This document shows positions 49,006 through 57,288 of a DNA stretch of 57,872 nucleotides, piece by piece. The stretch spans positions 1-57,872 of the forward strand of contig NZ_JACIBT010000007.1 of the NCBI RefSeq assembly GCF_014195445.1, read 5' to 3'. How positions within the stretch are numbered: position 1 is the stretch's first letter; each line of letters starts with the position of its first letter. The notes under the pieces were generated by a model, which saw only the letters and a program-made list of their open reading frames with translations, was not told the DNA's origin and made no database searches. Origin of the DNA: Garicola koreensis (GTDB taxonomy: Bacteria; Actinomycetota; Actinomycetes; Actinomycetales; Micrococcaceae). Both the position numbers and the translations under genes were made by a program.

Positions 49006-51365
49006 GTCCACACCAGGTTCCAGGTGCCAGCCGCGAAAGCCGTGCCGGTGGCCGCTGCTGCGATTGCTGCGCCGCCGATCAGCACCAAAGCGTCGGCACC
49101 GCTGAAGCTGGCCGCCCGTGCCCAGGTGCGCTCACCGGCGCCGAACCCGCGGGACTCCATGGCCACCGCAAGCCGGGTGGCCATCCGGATCGCCTGCACC
49201 AGCAGGCCGAAGGACTGTGACAGGAACTGTCTGCGCAGACCGCGGGCGCGTCGGGCGTGGCCCAAAGTGGTCCAGTGCTGGGCCAGCAGCCCCAGCAGCC
49301 GCAGGGCAGCAAGGGCACCGAGCACAAACCGCGCCGGCAGCCTGAGTTGCTGAGCCAACGCGTCGGCAAGATCGGTAGGATCAGTGGTGGAAAAGACCAG
49401 CACACTGGGCAGCACAATCGCGAAAGCGCGGGCACCCAGAGCAAGCCCCAGCTCCAGAGAGCCGGTGGAAACAGTGGTGACCCCCAGGTTCATCAGAACA
49501 CTTCCGGACTCCTCGGCGGCAAGCGCCGCCCCCCACACTGCAGCTGCTGACGCCGCAGCGAAGATCCAGATGCGCCGCAAGAACGTCCCCAGCCGGATGC
49601 CGGCTGCTGGCAGCAGGGCGAAGCAGGCAGCAGTCACCACGGCCGCCGAGACTGCGTCGATAGTGGCGATCAGCGCCGCGGTGATCAGCAACAGCGCCGC
49701 CAGCTTCCCCACAGGGTTCCGGCGACCCAGCCACGACGCATTGTGGGCGGACGAAAGCAGTGGGCCCATCCCACGCGGTCGAGCTGGCTCTGAGGGAGCA
49801 GACTCCTCCGGGTCGGCGGCGGTGACCGCGAACTCCTCAGCGTGCAGCGCACGGAGAAGCGCCTGGTCGTGTGTGACCGCGACTATGCTGCCACCTGAGG
49901 TCAAGTGCTCGCGCAGCAGTCCGATGAGTTCGGCGAAGGTATGGGCGTCCTGGCCGAATGTCGGCTCATCGAGCATCAACAGCTGCGGTCCGGCCGCCAG
50001 GGCCGTGCCGAGGGAAAGCCTGCGCTTCTCCCCGCCGGACAGCGTGAACGGGTTGACTTCGCTGAGGTGTGCAATGCCCAGCCGGGTCAGCAGCGTATCG
50101 ACCCGGGCGGTGACCTCCCCGTCAGTGAACAGCGGCTCAGCTGTTCCGGGTCGGCGGGCCGCCTGCGCGGATAGGCGAAGCTCACCGGCCACTGTGGAGC
50201 GGACGAACTGGTGCTCAGGTTCCTGGAATACGGTGCCAATCCGTGAACTGAGGTCTGCGGCGCGCCACAAGTGCGGGGAATCACCAAGCCCTCCGCTGGG
50301 ATCGGATTTCAGCACGGTGGCGGCCGTGAGGATGCCACCGTGGGGCTCAAGCAGGCCGGCCAAGGTCAGCAGCAGCGTGGACTTGCCGGCGCCGTTGGGC
50401 CCGGTAATCCCAGTGGCCGAGGATTCCCTGAGCCGGATATCGACTCCGGACAGTGCTGGTCGCGGGGCAACAGCGCCGAGCCGGTGCTTCTTCGGGCGCC
50501 GCCGGTGAACATCCAATCCTGCCGCGCTCAGCAGCGGTTGGCTGTGGTTTGGGGGTGAGGGCCGCCATGCGGGCAGCTGAGCCACCGGGTCGTGACCAGG
50601 CACCCAGAGCCCAGCGGCGATCAGCGCGGCACGCAGCTTCTCGTCCTGATGAATCTCCTGCGCGGGCACACAGTGCCGCAGGCCTCCGCCGGGTTCGACA
50701 ACCAGCAGGGTGTCGACGTGCTCGACCCAGGTCTGCAGCTGATGCTCCACCACGATCAGTGTGGCACCGGTGGCCCGGCACACGTTCAGCACCGCTTCGC
50801 GAACCTGCAGTCGCCCCTGCGGGTCCAAGTGTGCGGTGGGTTCGTCCAGCAGGAGAAGCCCCGGCCGCATCGCGAGCACCCCGGCGAGCGCGAGTCGCTG
50901 CTTCTGGCCGCCGGACAGGTGCGCGGTGGGATGATCATCGCGCAGGGCCCCCAGCCCGACGGCTTTCAGCGCCTGGCTGACTCGGGCTGGGATCTCCTCA
51001 GGAGGTACTGCCAAATTCTCGCAGGAGAAGGCAACGTCGTCTCCGACCCGGGAGAGCATCACCTGAGACTCCGGCTCCTGCTGCACCAGTCCGGCACGAC
51101 CGCGGGTCGCGTCTGGGGAGCGGCCATCGAGCAGCAGGCTGCCGCCGCAGGCAGCATCCTCATCGTGGAGCACACCGGCGACGGCGTGCAGGAGCGTGGA
51201 TTTTCCCGATCCGGAGGCTCCGGCCAGCAGGACGCGTTCCCCGGGGGCAACATCCAGGTCCAGTCCGGAGATGGCGGGATGCGGACGGCCGGGGTGCTGG
51301 TAGGTGAAAGCTGCTGCGCTCAGCTGCACCCCGCGGGTCAGCGTCTGTTGGTCCCCGGCGCTCAC
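49002..51365 (-). CDS. ECF transporter: fused ATPase-ATPase-transmembrane (A-A'-T) protein
   Basis: This 787-residue fusion of the three parts of an energy-coupling-factor module corresponds to YkoD (two ATPase domains) plus YkoC. ATPase 1: Walker A GASGSGKST at 49-57, LSGGQKQR, LLLLDEP. ATPase 2: Walker A GPNGAGKST, LSGGEKRR, LLMLDEP. The C-terminal part (about 260 residues, starting near RRNPVGKL) is an EcfT membrane domain with two Ala-Arg-Gly-type coupling motifs (ARRARG, AMESRGFG). The GTG at 51365 overlaps the ykoE stop; the frame is open to 51710 but that part is antisense-like noise within ykoE. It energises thiamine-precursor uptake with YkoE. Confidence 0.9.
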   Translation of the reverse strand: MSAGDQQTLTRGVQLSAAAFTYQHPGRPHPAISGLDLDVAPGERVLLAGASGSGKSTLLHAVAGVLHDEDAACGGSLLLDGRSPDATRGRAGLVQQEPESQVMLSRVGDDVAFSCENLAVPPEEIPARVSQALKAVGLGALRDDHPTAHLSGGQKQRLALAGVLAMRPGLLLLDEPTAHLDPQGRLQVREAVLNVCRATGATLIVVEHQLQTWVEHVDTLLVVEPGGGLRHCVPAQEIHQDEKLRAALIAAGLWVPGHDPVAQLPAWRPSPPNHSQPLLSAAGLDVHRRRPKKHRLGAVAPRPALSGVDIRLRESSATGITGPNGAGKSTLLLTLAGLLEPHGGILTAATVLKSDPSGGLGDSPHLWRAADLSSRIGTVFQEPEHQFVRSTVAGELRLSAQAARRPGTAEPLFTDGEVTARVDTLLTRLGIAHLSEVNPFTLSGGEKRRLSLGTALAAGPQLLMLDEPTFGQDAHTFAELIGLLREHLTSGGSIVAVTHDQALLRALHAEEFAVTAADPEESAPSEPARPRGMGPLLSSAHNASWLGRRNPVGKLAALLLITAALIATIDAVSAAVVTAACFALLPAAGIRLGTFLRRIWIFAAASAAAVWGAALAAEESGSVLMNLGVTTVSTGSLELGLALGARAFAIVLPSVLVFSTTDPTDLADALAQQLRLPARFVLGALAALRLLGLLAQHWTTLGHARRARGLRRQFLSQSFGLLVQAIRMATRLAVAMESRGFGAGERTWARAASFSGADALVLIGGAAIAAAATGTAFAAGTWNLVWT

Positions 51366-51994
51366 TTTCGCGGGCCCCCAGCACGAAAGAGGCCCTCGGT
51401 GTGGGCCCGTCGTGACCGCAGCGGCCCCAAGACCCCGGCAGCAGCCAGCCCACGCACGGCCATCCAGGGCAGCACACCAGCAATGATGGCTCCGGAGAGT
51501 GTGAACCCGGCGATATGCACCCACGTGCCGGCGGCGTCGTACTGGTAGTAGCTGGCGATCCAGTTCTCGTTGATGCCGCCGGCGACCCCTGCTGCGGCCC
51601 CAGCCAGGACTGCCACATCCACGCTGTACCTGCGGTAGATAAAGACCAAGAGAACCAGCTCGGCTCCCATGCCCTGGAGGAAGCCGGAGAGCAGCACACC
51701 GAGGCCCCACTGTGAACCGAGGATCGCAGAGACTGCGGCGGCGACCATCTCACAGTAGACCGCGGCGCCGGGTTTACGAATGATGAGCGCACCAAGCACA
51801 GCAGGAAAGAGCCACATTCCAGCCACCAGTGAAGCTGCGGGAGGATACGCCAGGAACAGGGTGCTGACTGCGTGGTAGGAGAGGTTCCAGCCCCAGAAGA
51901 TCACTCCTGCGGCCACGGCCAGAGTGGAGGCGACAACGATCTCGGAGACGGACCAGGTGCGGTGGCGCCACGACGGCGCCGCAGAATGAGGCAT
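51362..51994 (-). CDS. ykoE: ECF transporter substrate-binding (S) component, thiamine/HMP type
   Basis: This 210-residue membrane protein has about six helices: SEIVVASTLAVAAGVIFWGWN at the N-terminus and LGVLLSGFLQGMGAELVLLVF in the middle are typical of YkoE, the S component for hydroxymethylpyrimidine/thiamine. The TPP riboswitch just upstream confirms the thiamine link. It overlaps the fused A-A'-T gene by four bases, making a two-gene operon. Confidence 0.9.
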   Translation of the reverse strand: MPHSAAPSWRHRTWSVSEIVVASTLAVAAGVIFWGWNLSYHAVSTLFLAYPPAASLVAGMWLFPAVLGALIIRKPGAAVYCEMVAAAVSAILGSQWGLGVLLSGFLQGMGAELVLLVFIYRRYSVDVAVLAGAAAGVAGGINENWIASYYQYDAAGTWVHIAGFTLSGAIIAGVLPWMAVRGLAAAGVLGPLRSRRAHTEGLFRAGGPRK

Positions 51995-52000
51995 AGTTTC

Positions 52001-52104
52001 GACTTCCTTCGCAGGTTCTAACCTGGTGCAGGTTCAAGGGTCGGGGCCCTCAGCCCCATCTCAGCGCCTGACGAGCCGTACGGCTCCGGGGCGCTCCCCT
52101 GTCG
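52001..52104 (-). ncRNA. TPP riboswitch (THI element)
   Basis: Minus strand: the P1-region GGGGAGCGCCCC, the P2/P3 motif GCUGAGAUGGGG, the sensor GACCCUUGAACCUG, then CCAGGUUAGAACCUGCGAAGGAAGU. All the TPP landmarks (CUGAGA, ACCCUUGAACCUG, GCGAAGGA) are present. The 3' end lies 6 bases from the ykoE ATG (51994), and the AAGGAAG segment can serve as Shine-Dalgarno, so TPP binding probably blocks translation. Confidence 0.95.
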
Positions 52105-52154
52105 GATGATGAGCTATTCGGTTATGGGTGCAGTGTATCGCAGCTGGTGCGGAT

Positions 52155-52510
52155 TCAGGGCTCGGCCGGGTAGGTCTCCGCAAGATCCTGGGCGAGGAAG
52201 TCCATCAGCTGGGAGGTGTAGTGCTCACTCACGTCCTTCGCCGCCTGATCGACCCGGCTGATCGGCGAGGCCAGCCGCACCGAGGAGAGCAGCCAGGCAT
52301 GGTCGGCCGAGCGGACATCCTCTGGAGTCAGCGGCCCGTAGCCCAGCTCCCACCCGGCGCGCTCGGCCCCGGCGAATGCCGCGCCCTGGGTGGTGCCGGG
52401 AAGGATCCCCGTCTTCAACGTCGGAGTGATCAGCTTCGGAGGCCCGTCGGCGGCAACGGTCATCAGCACCAGAGTGGAGGTGGGAGCTTCCAGCACCTTG
52501 TTGTCAGAGG
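52155..52510 (-). pseudogene. aminotransferase class IV (PabC-like), N-terminus lost at a junction
   Basis: About 117 C-terminal residues of a class IV PLP enzyme remain: KVLEAPTSTLVLMT (the usual Glu-x-Pro-Thr-Ser PLP-phosphate segment), LKTGILPGTTQGAAF and the closing helix. 4-Amino-4-deoxychorismate lyase is the likeliest relative; branched-chain aminotransferase is possible. The normal 5' half with the PLP lysine is replaced at about 52511 by mrpA sequence, so this copy cannot encode an active enzyme. If the duplication is real, an intact gene should follow the second copy outside the window. Confidence 0.75.
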
Positions 52511-52935
52511 TGGCCGGGCACAACTCGCCCGGCGGCGGATTCGCCGGAGGCCTGCTTGCCGGGCTCGCGTTCCTGCTGGCGCTACCTGGCCGGCGGCCCG
52601 CTACGAGCTGGAGGCGGCGATACCCTCTCCGCGGGGGCGCTGATGGGGTGGGGCCTCGCCGTGGCATGCTTCACCGCATCTTCCCGCTCATCGTGGGCGG
52701 TCAGACCTTCCAGAGCTTCGTGGTGGACCTCAGCCTGCCGCTGTTCGGAGAGCATCACCTGGTCTCCAGTGTGCTCTTCGACGTGGGCGTCTACCTGGTG
52801 GTGATCGGGCTCATCGTCGATGTGCGAGCAGCCTCGTTCGGAGATCGATGTGCGCAGCGAAGAAGAGCCCAAGAGCTCCTCGGCGCTGGGGCACCAGCAA
52901 TCCACGCACAGACCACAGTGGGGGTAGCGCGATGA
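52511..52935 (+). pseudogene. mrpA: mrpA 3' fragment, second copy, multiply frameshifted
   Basis: This corresponds to 43398-43822, the MrpB-like end of mrpA. At least eight small differences, nearly all one-base indels, occur near 52578, 52598, 52625, 52675, 52826, 52836, 52893 and 52901. The frame is therefore broken repeatedly. There is no start region or promoter. Confidence 0.85.
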
Positions 52936-52963
52936 GCGCAGCTGAACCCCAGGAGGTGGCCCT

Positions 52964-53474
52964 ATGACCATCAACCTGACTCTTTCTGGTGCTGATGGGG
53001 GTGATGCTCGCAGTGGGGATCTACCTCATGCTGGAGCGGTCCCTGACCCGCGTGGTGCTGGGCATCATCCTGCTCTCCAACGGGGTGAACCTGCTGCTGC
53101 TGCAGACCGGCGGGCGAGCCGGGCGCGCACCCCTGGTTCAGGATGGGATCGACGCGCAGGAGTACTTCGACCCGCTGCCGCAGGCACTGTTGCTCACCGC
53201 GATCGTCATCGCCTTCGCACTGGTTGCCTTCATGCTTGCCCTGATCTATCGCTCCTGGGTCCTGGCGCGCCAGGATGAGGTCACCGACGACGAGGAGGAC
53301 CGCCGGGTGGCCCAGGCCGTCGGCGCCTACGACCCCGAGGAGGATGCTGAGGTCGACACCGAGACCTCTGAGTTCAGCGACCCCTCCCCGGACTCGGCCT
53401 CCGACTTACCGCCGGTGATCAGCCCCGCCGAGCACTTCAGGGGCCACAATGATGAGCCGGAGGAGGACCGCTGA
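52964..53474 (+). pseudogene. mrpC: mrpC, second copy, frameshifted near codon 7
   Basis: This copy is identical to 43851-44360 except for an extra T in the run at 52981-52985, which breaks the frame after MTINLTL. The rest could be read from an internal ATG at 52992 inside an otherwise intact frame. The indel is in a short homopolymer, so a sequencing error is possible. Confidence 0.8.
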
Positions 53475-55183
53475 TGGAGATCGACATCATCGAGTTCGTG
53501 CCCCTGGCGGTGCTGCTGCCGCTCTTCGGCGCTGCTTTCACCTTCGCCTTCTACCGCAACCGGGCGACGCAGAGAGCCATCGCGATCGGCACGCTGATCA
53601 TCACCGCGCTGCTGCAGATCGTGCTGCTCTCCGAAGTCTGGACCGGTGGGGCGTATGCGGTGAACCTGGCCGGATGGCCGGCCCCCTACGGCATTGCCAT
53701 GGTCATCGACCGGTTGTCCGCGCTGGTGCTGGTGATCTCATCGATCATCACCCTGGCCGTTCTGCTCTACGCAGTGGGCCAGGGTGCCGCCGAGGAGCGC
53801 GACGACGCAGGCCCGGTCTCCATCTTCTTCCCCACCTACCTGATCCTGGTCGCCGGGATCTCAAACGCGTTCCTCGCCGGAGACCTCTTCAACCTCTACG
53901 TGGGCTTCGAAATCTTCCTCACCGCCTCCTATGTGCTGCTCACGATGGGAGGAGGGGAGGCGCGCATCCGCGCCGGCGTCACCTATGTGGTGGTCTCCAT
54001 CCTGTCCTCGATGCTGTTCCTGATCACCATCGGTCTGATCTACGCGGCCACCGGCACGGTCAACCTGGCCGATATTGCGCTGAAGGTCAGCGAGCTGGAC
54101 CCGGGGATGCAGCTGATGCTGCACGTGCTGCTGCTGGTGGCCTTCGGCATCAAGGCCGCCGTCTTCCCCCTGGCGTTCTGGCTGCCCGATTCCTATCCCA
54201 CCGCACCGGCACCGGTCACTGCGGTGTTCGCCGGACTGCTGACCAAAGTCGGCATCTACGCGATGATCCGCACTGAGACGCTGCTCTTCCCCGGTGATCG
54301 GATCAACACCGGGCTGATGATCGTGGCGGCGCTGACCATGATCGTCGGCATCCTGGGCGCTCTGGCCCAGACAGACATCAAACGAATGCTCAGCTTCACC
54401 CTGATCAGCCACATCGGCTACCTGGTGTTCGGTCTCGCGCTGAGCAGCATCGCCGGCATGGCCGCCACGATCTACTATGTGGCCCACCACATCACCATTC
54501 AGACCACACTGTTCCTGGTCACCGGACTGATTGAACGCCGCGCCGGCACCGCGAACGTGGACCGGCTCGGCGGGTTGGCGAAGATCTCGCCGCTGCTGGG
54601 AATCCTCTTCTTCATACCCGCGATGAACCTGGCGGGGATCCCGCCGTTCAGCGGATTCCTCGGCAAGATGGGCATCATGCAGGGAGGCATCGCGGAGAAC
54701 ACCTGGATTACCTGGACGCTGGTCACCGCCTCCGTGGTGACCTCGCTGCTGACCCTGCTGGCGGTCTCGCGCATCTGGTCCCGCGGGTTCTGGCGTCGTG
54801 CTGAGGACGTCGAAGACTGTGAGCCGATCCTGCAGCAGAAGACGTTGGCCCACACAAGGGCGGCGAACAAGCGACTGCTGCCGGCGAGCATGGTGCTGCC
54901 CACTGCGACCCTGGTGACGATGAGCCTGGCCTTCACCGTGCTGGCCGGCCCACTGATGGACTTCTCCCGGACTGCCGCCCAGGACCTCTACGAACGCACC
55001 CCCTACCTGGAGGCGGTGCTCGGGGAGGGGCGCATCGACAGTGTGCGCGAGGACCTGCACGAGTTCACCCTGGACAACATGATTGACGTAGACACCGGCG
55101 ACGACGGCGCTGCCGAGTTCGCGCCGGTGGAGACGTCCCTGCAGCCCGAGTCCGAGGACCCTGAGCCGGGAGGTGATCAGTGA
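53474..55183 (+). CDS. mrpD: Mrp antiporter subunit D, second copy
   Basis: The encoded 569-residue protein is identical to that of 44360-46069. All motifs noted for the first copy are present. Without an intact mrpA upstream and with a broken mrpC, a functional second complex is unlikely. The existence of this copy depends on the duplication being real. Confidence 0.7.
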   Translation: MEIDIIEFVPLAVLLPLFGAAFTFAFYRNRATQRAIAIGTLIITALLQIVLLSEVWTGGAYAVNLAGWPAPYGIAMVIDRLSALVLVISSIITLAVLLYAVGQGAAEERDDAGPVSIFFPTYLILVAGISNAFLAGDLFNLYVGFEIFLTASYVLLTMGGGEARIRAGVTYVVVSILSSMLFLITIGLIYAATGTVNLADIALKVSELDPGMQLMLHVLLLVAFGIKAAVFPLAFWLPDSYPTAPAPVTAVFAGLLTKVGIYAMIRTETLLFPGDRINTGLMIVAALTMIVGILGALAQTDIKRMLSFTLISHIGYLVFGLALSSIAGMAATIYYVAHHITIQTTLFLVTGLIERRAGTANVDRLGGLAKISPLLGILFFIPAMNLAGIPPFSGFLGKMGIMQGGIAENTWITWTLVTASVVTSLLTLLAVSRIWSRGFWRRAEDVEDCEPILQQKTLAHTRAANKRLLPASMVLPTATLVTMSLAFTVLAGPLMDFSRTAAQDLYERTPYLEAVLGEGRIDSVREDLHEFTLDNMIDVDTGDDGAAEFAPVETSLQPESEDPEPGGDQ

Positions 55184-55857
55184 TGCGCAGGCCCAAGACT
55201 CCGCTGAAGCTGGAGCTGCCGCTCATCGTCTTCCTGGGCTTCTTCTGGATGGCGGTGTGGCAGAGCTTCACCATTGGCACCTTCATCCTGGGCGCCGTCT
55301 ACGGAGCGATCGTGGTGCGGGTGTTCTACCTGCCCCCGCTGCGCCGCAGCGGGCGGATCAACCTCTTCTGGGGCCTGGTGCAGCTGCTCCGGTTCCTGGG
55401 CAAGATGTTCCTCGCCAGCTTTCAGGTGGCCTGGCTCGCTGTGGTCAAGGGGCCGCGCATCAGGAACTCGATCATCGCCATTCAGCTGCGCAGCCACGAT
55501 GACCTCATCATCACCCTCACCGGCCACTTCTTAGCGCTGGTGCCCGGCTCGCTGGTGGTGGACGTGGACCGCACCACTGCCACCCTCTACCTGCATGTCA
55601 TCAACATCTCCGACGACGCCGCAGTCGAGGCCATTCGTGCAGATGCGATGCGCACGGAGAATCTGTTCATCCGCACCATAGGAGGCCGTTCAGACCTTGC
55701 GGTCGTCAAAGCCGAGTCCAGACTGCAGCGCACCGCCGGCCTGACCAAGGCTGAGCGCGAGACTCCGGCGGCGCGCGGGACCAGAGCCCCCGGGGCTCGG
55801 ATGCCCCGCCTGCCGCAGGGCGCCGCTGATTCACCCGGAAGGCAGGAGGCACCATGA
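55183..55857 (+). CDS. mrpE: Mrp antiporter subunit E, second copy
   Basis: This duplicates 46069-46743 and encodes the same 224-residue protein. Overlaps with its neighbours are preserved. Same caveat as for the rest of the second copy. Confidence 0.7.
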   Translation: MRRPKTPLKLELPLIVFLGFFWMAVWQSFTIGTFILGAVYGAIVVRVFYLPPLRRSGRINLFWGLVQLLRFLGKMFLASFQVAWLAVVKGPRIRNSIIAIQLRSHDDLIITLTGHFLALVPGSLVVDVDRTTATLYLHVINISDDAAVEAIRADAMRTENLFIRTIGGRSDLAVVKAESRLQRTAGLTKAERETPAARGTRAPGARMPRLPQGAADSPGRQEAP

Positions 55858-56339
55858 TGCTCGACTACGCCTACTGGATCACCCAGGCGCTGCTGGCCGC
55901 CGGCGCCCTGTGCGCGGTCTACCGCGTCTACCGGGGCCCCTCGGTGCTGGACCGAGTGATCAGCGTCGACGTCATCCTGATCATCGTCGGTTCGGTCATG
56001 CTGGCTGATATGGCCTACAACGGCCATCAGGACTACATCATGTTCGTGGTGATCTCCGCTGTCATCGGCTTCCTCGGTGCTGTGGCCATCGCCCGCTACG
56101 TCGTCACCGGCGGCACGGCCCCCCAGGACAGCGCGAAGGAGGCGGAGAAGCAGGCCGCCGGCATCGCCTGGGAGCCGGCACCGGAGCCGGAGATTCCGGC
56201 CTCGCCGTTCGCTCCGACTGAAGGTTCGGGTGCGCAGACGGGGTCGGATGAGGACGAGTCGACGTCGTGGTTCGCCGCCCTGACCAAGTCCGGCTTCCGG
56301 CCCCAGTCGGAGAACCGGACGAAGGGAGATGACTCATGA
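55854..56339 (+). CDS. mrpF: Mrp antiporter subunit F, second copy
   Basis: This duplicates 46740-47225 and encodes the same 161-residue protein. Same caveat. Confidence 0.7.
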   Translation: MMLDYAYWITQALLAAGALCAVYRVYRGPSVLDRVISVDVILIIVGSVMLADMAYNGHQDYIMFVVISAVIGFLGAVAIARYVVTGGTAPQDSAKEAEKQAAGIAWEPAPEPEIPASPFAPTEGSGAQTGSDEDESTSWFAALTKSGFRPQSENRTKGDDS

Positions 56340-56731
56340 GCCCCGAGACGCTGGATGCGGTCCTTGACGGTGTGGCCGCAGTGTTCATGGTGATCGGGGG
56401 GCTGATGTCGCTGGCCGCCGGTCTGGGTCTGGTGCGTTTCCCGGATCTGCACACGCGCATGCATGCGGCTACCAAGCCGCAGGTGCTGGGACTGCTGATG
56501 CTGGTGCTCTCCGCCTCGATCATGTGGCGGTCCTGGGAATGGGCGGCCGTGGCGCTGCTGGCGTGGGGGCTGATGATCCTCACCGCCCCGGTCAGCGCCC
56601 ATGTGGTGGGCCGTGCCGGCTACCGGACGAAGCATCTGCGCGCTGATCTGCTGACCCACGACCATCTGGGCCGCACGGTGGATCGGCTCTCCGAGGAGGA
56701 CAGCGTCCGCCGGGAGATCACCAACGACTAG
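56336..56731 (+). CDS. mrpG: Mrp antiporter subunit G, second copy
   Basis: This duplicates 47222-47617 and encodes the same 131-residue protein. Same caveat. Confidence 0.7.
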   Translation: MSPETLDAVLDGVAAVFMVIGGLMSLAAGLGLVRFPDLHTRMHAATKPQVLGLLMLVLSASIMWRSWEWAAVALLAWGLMILTAPVSAHVVGRAGYRTKHLRADLLTHDHLGRTVDRLSEEDSVRREITND

Positions 56732-56740
56732 GCTGGAGCC

Positions 56741-56914
56741 ATGATTCTCAAGATCGTTTTTGGCGCCATCACGATTCTGACCGTTGCCGCTGGAGTCATT
56801 GTGCTCACCGGCGAGCCTGCGGTGGCTGCCGCGTTCGCCTTCGGAGCTGCCGTGGTGGCGGCGGTCTATTTGGCCTACCTGATCGGTCGCGACGCGAAGA
56901 AGCGCAGCCTGTAG
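56741..56914 (+). CDS. small membrane protein (57 aa), second copy
   Basis: This duplicates 47627-47800 without visible change, including the GGAG before the ATG. Same caveat. Confidence 0.55.
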   Translation: MILKIVFGAITILTVAAGVIVLTGEPAVAAAFAFGAAVVAAVYLAYLIGRDAKKRSL

Positions 56915-56973
56915 ACCACGCAGCCTGTAGACCGCCGTGCTGAGGCGACCGGCCAGGGCGGGCAGAGTGAGGT

Positions 56974-57246
56974 TCAGACCTCGGACTGCTTGCCGTAGGC
57001 GCCTCTGATCTTCGCCGAAGCAGTCTTTGCTCCCCGCTGAGACAGGATCTGCACTGCCGCGCTGATCGCCGCAGAACTTACCGCGAAGACCAGCGCCTTC
57101 TGGATGGAGACGTTGTCCACCTCATCGTGCTTGGGCGCCTCCTCTCCGGTGACCTGCTTCCAGCCGAACTCGAAGACTTTGGTGGCCAGCATGCCGCCGG
57201 CCATCGAGACGCCCATTGTGACTGCTTTGTCGATCAGCTTGTCCAT
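56974..57246 (-). CDS. DUF4235 family protein, second copy
   Basis: This duplicates 47860-48132 and encodes the same 90 residues. Same caveat. Confidence 0.65.
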   Translation of the reverse strand: MDKLIDKAVTMGVSMAGGMLATKVFEFGWKQVTGEEAPKHDEVDNVSIQKALVFAVSSAAISAAVQILSQRGAKTASAKIRGAYGKQSEV

Positions 57247-57288
57247 GGGCAACAGCCTATCTCCCATCAGCGGGCATAGAGTAGTGCC

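Noticed and set aside
52390..52935. 181-residue plus-strand frame joining aminotransferase antisense and mrpA pieces
   Set aside because: It crosses the duplication junction and several frameshifts; a patchwork, not a gene.
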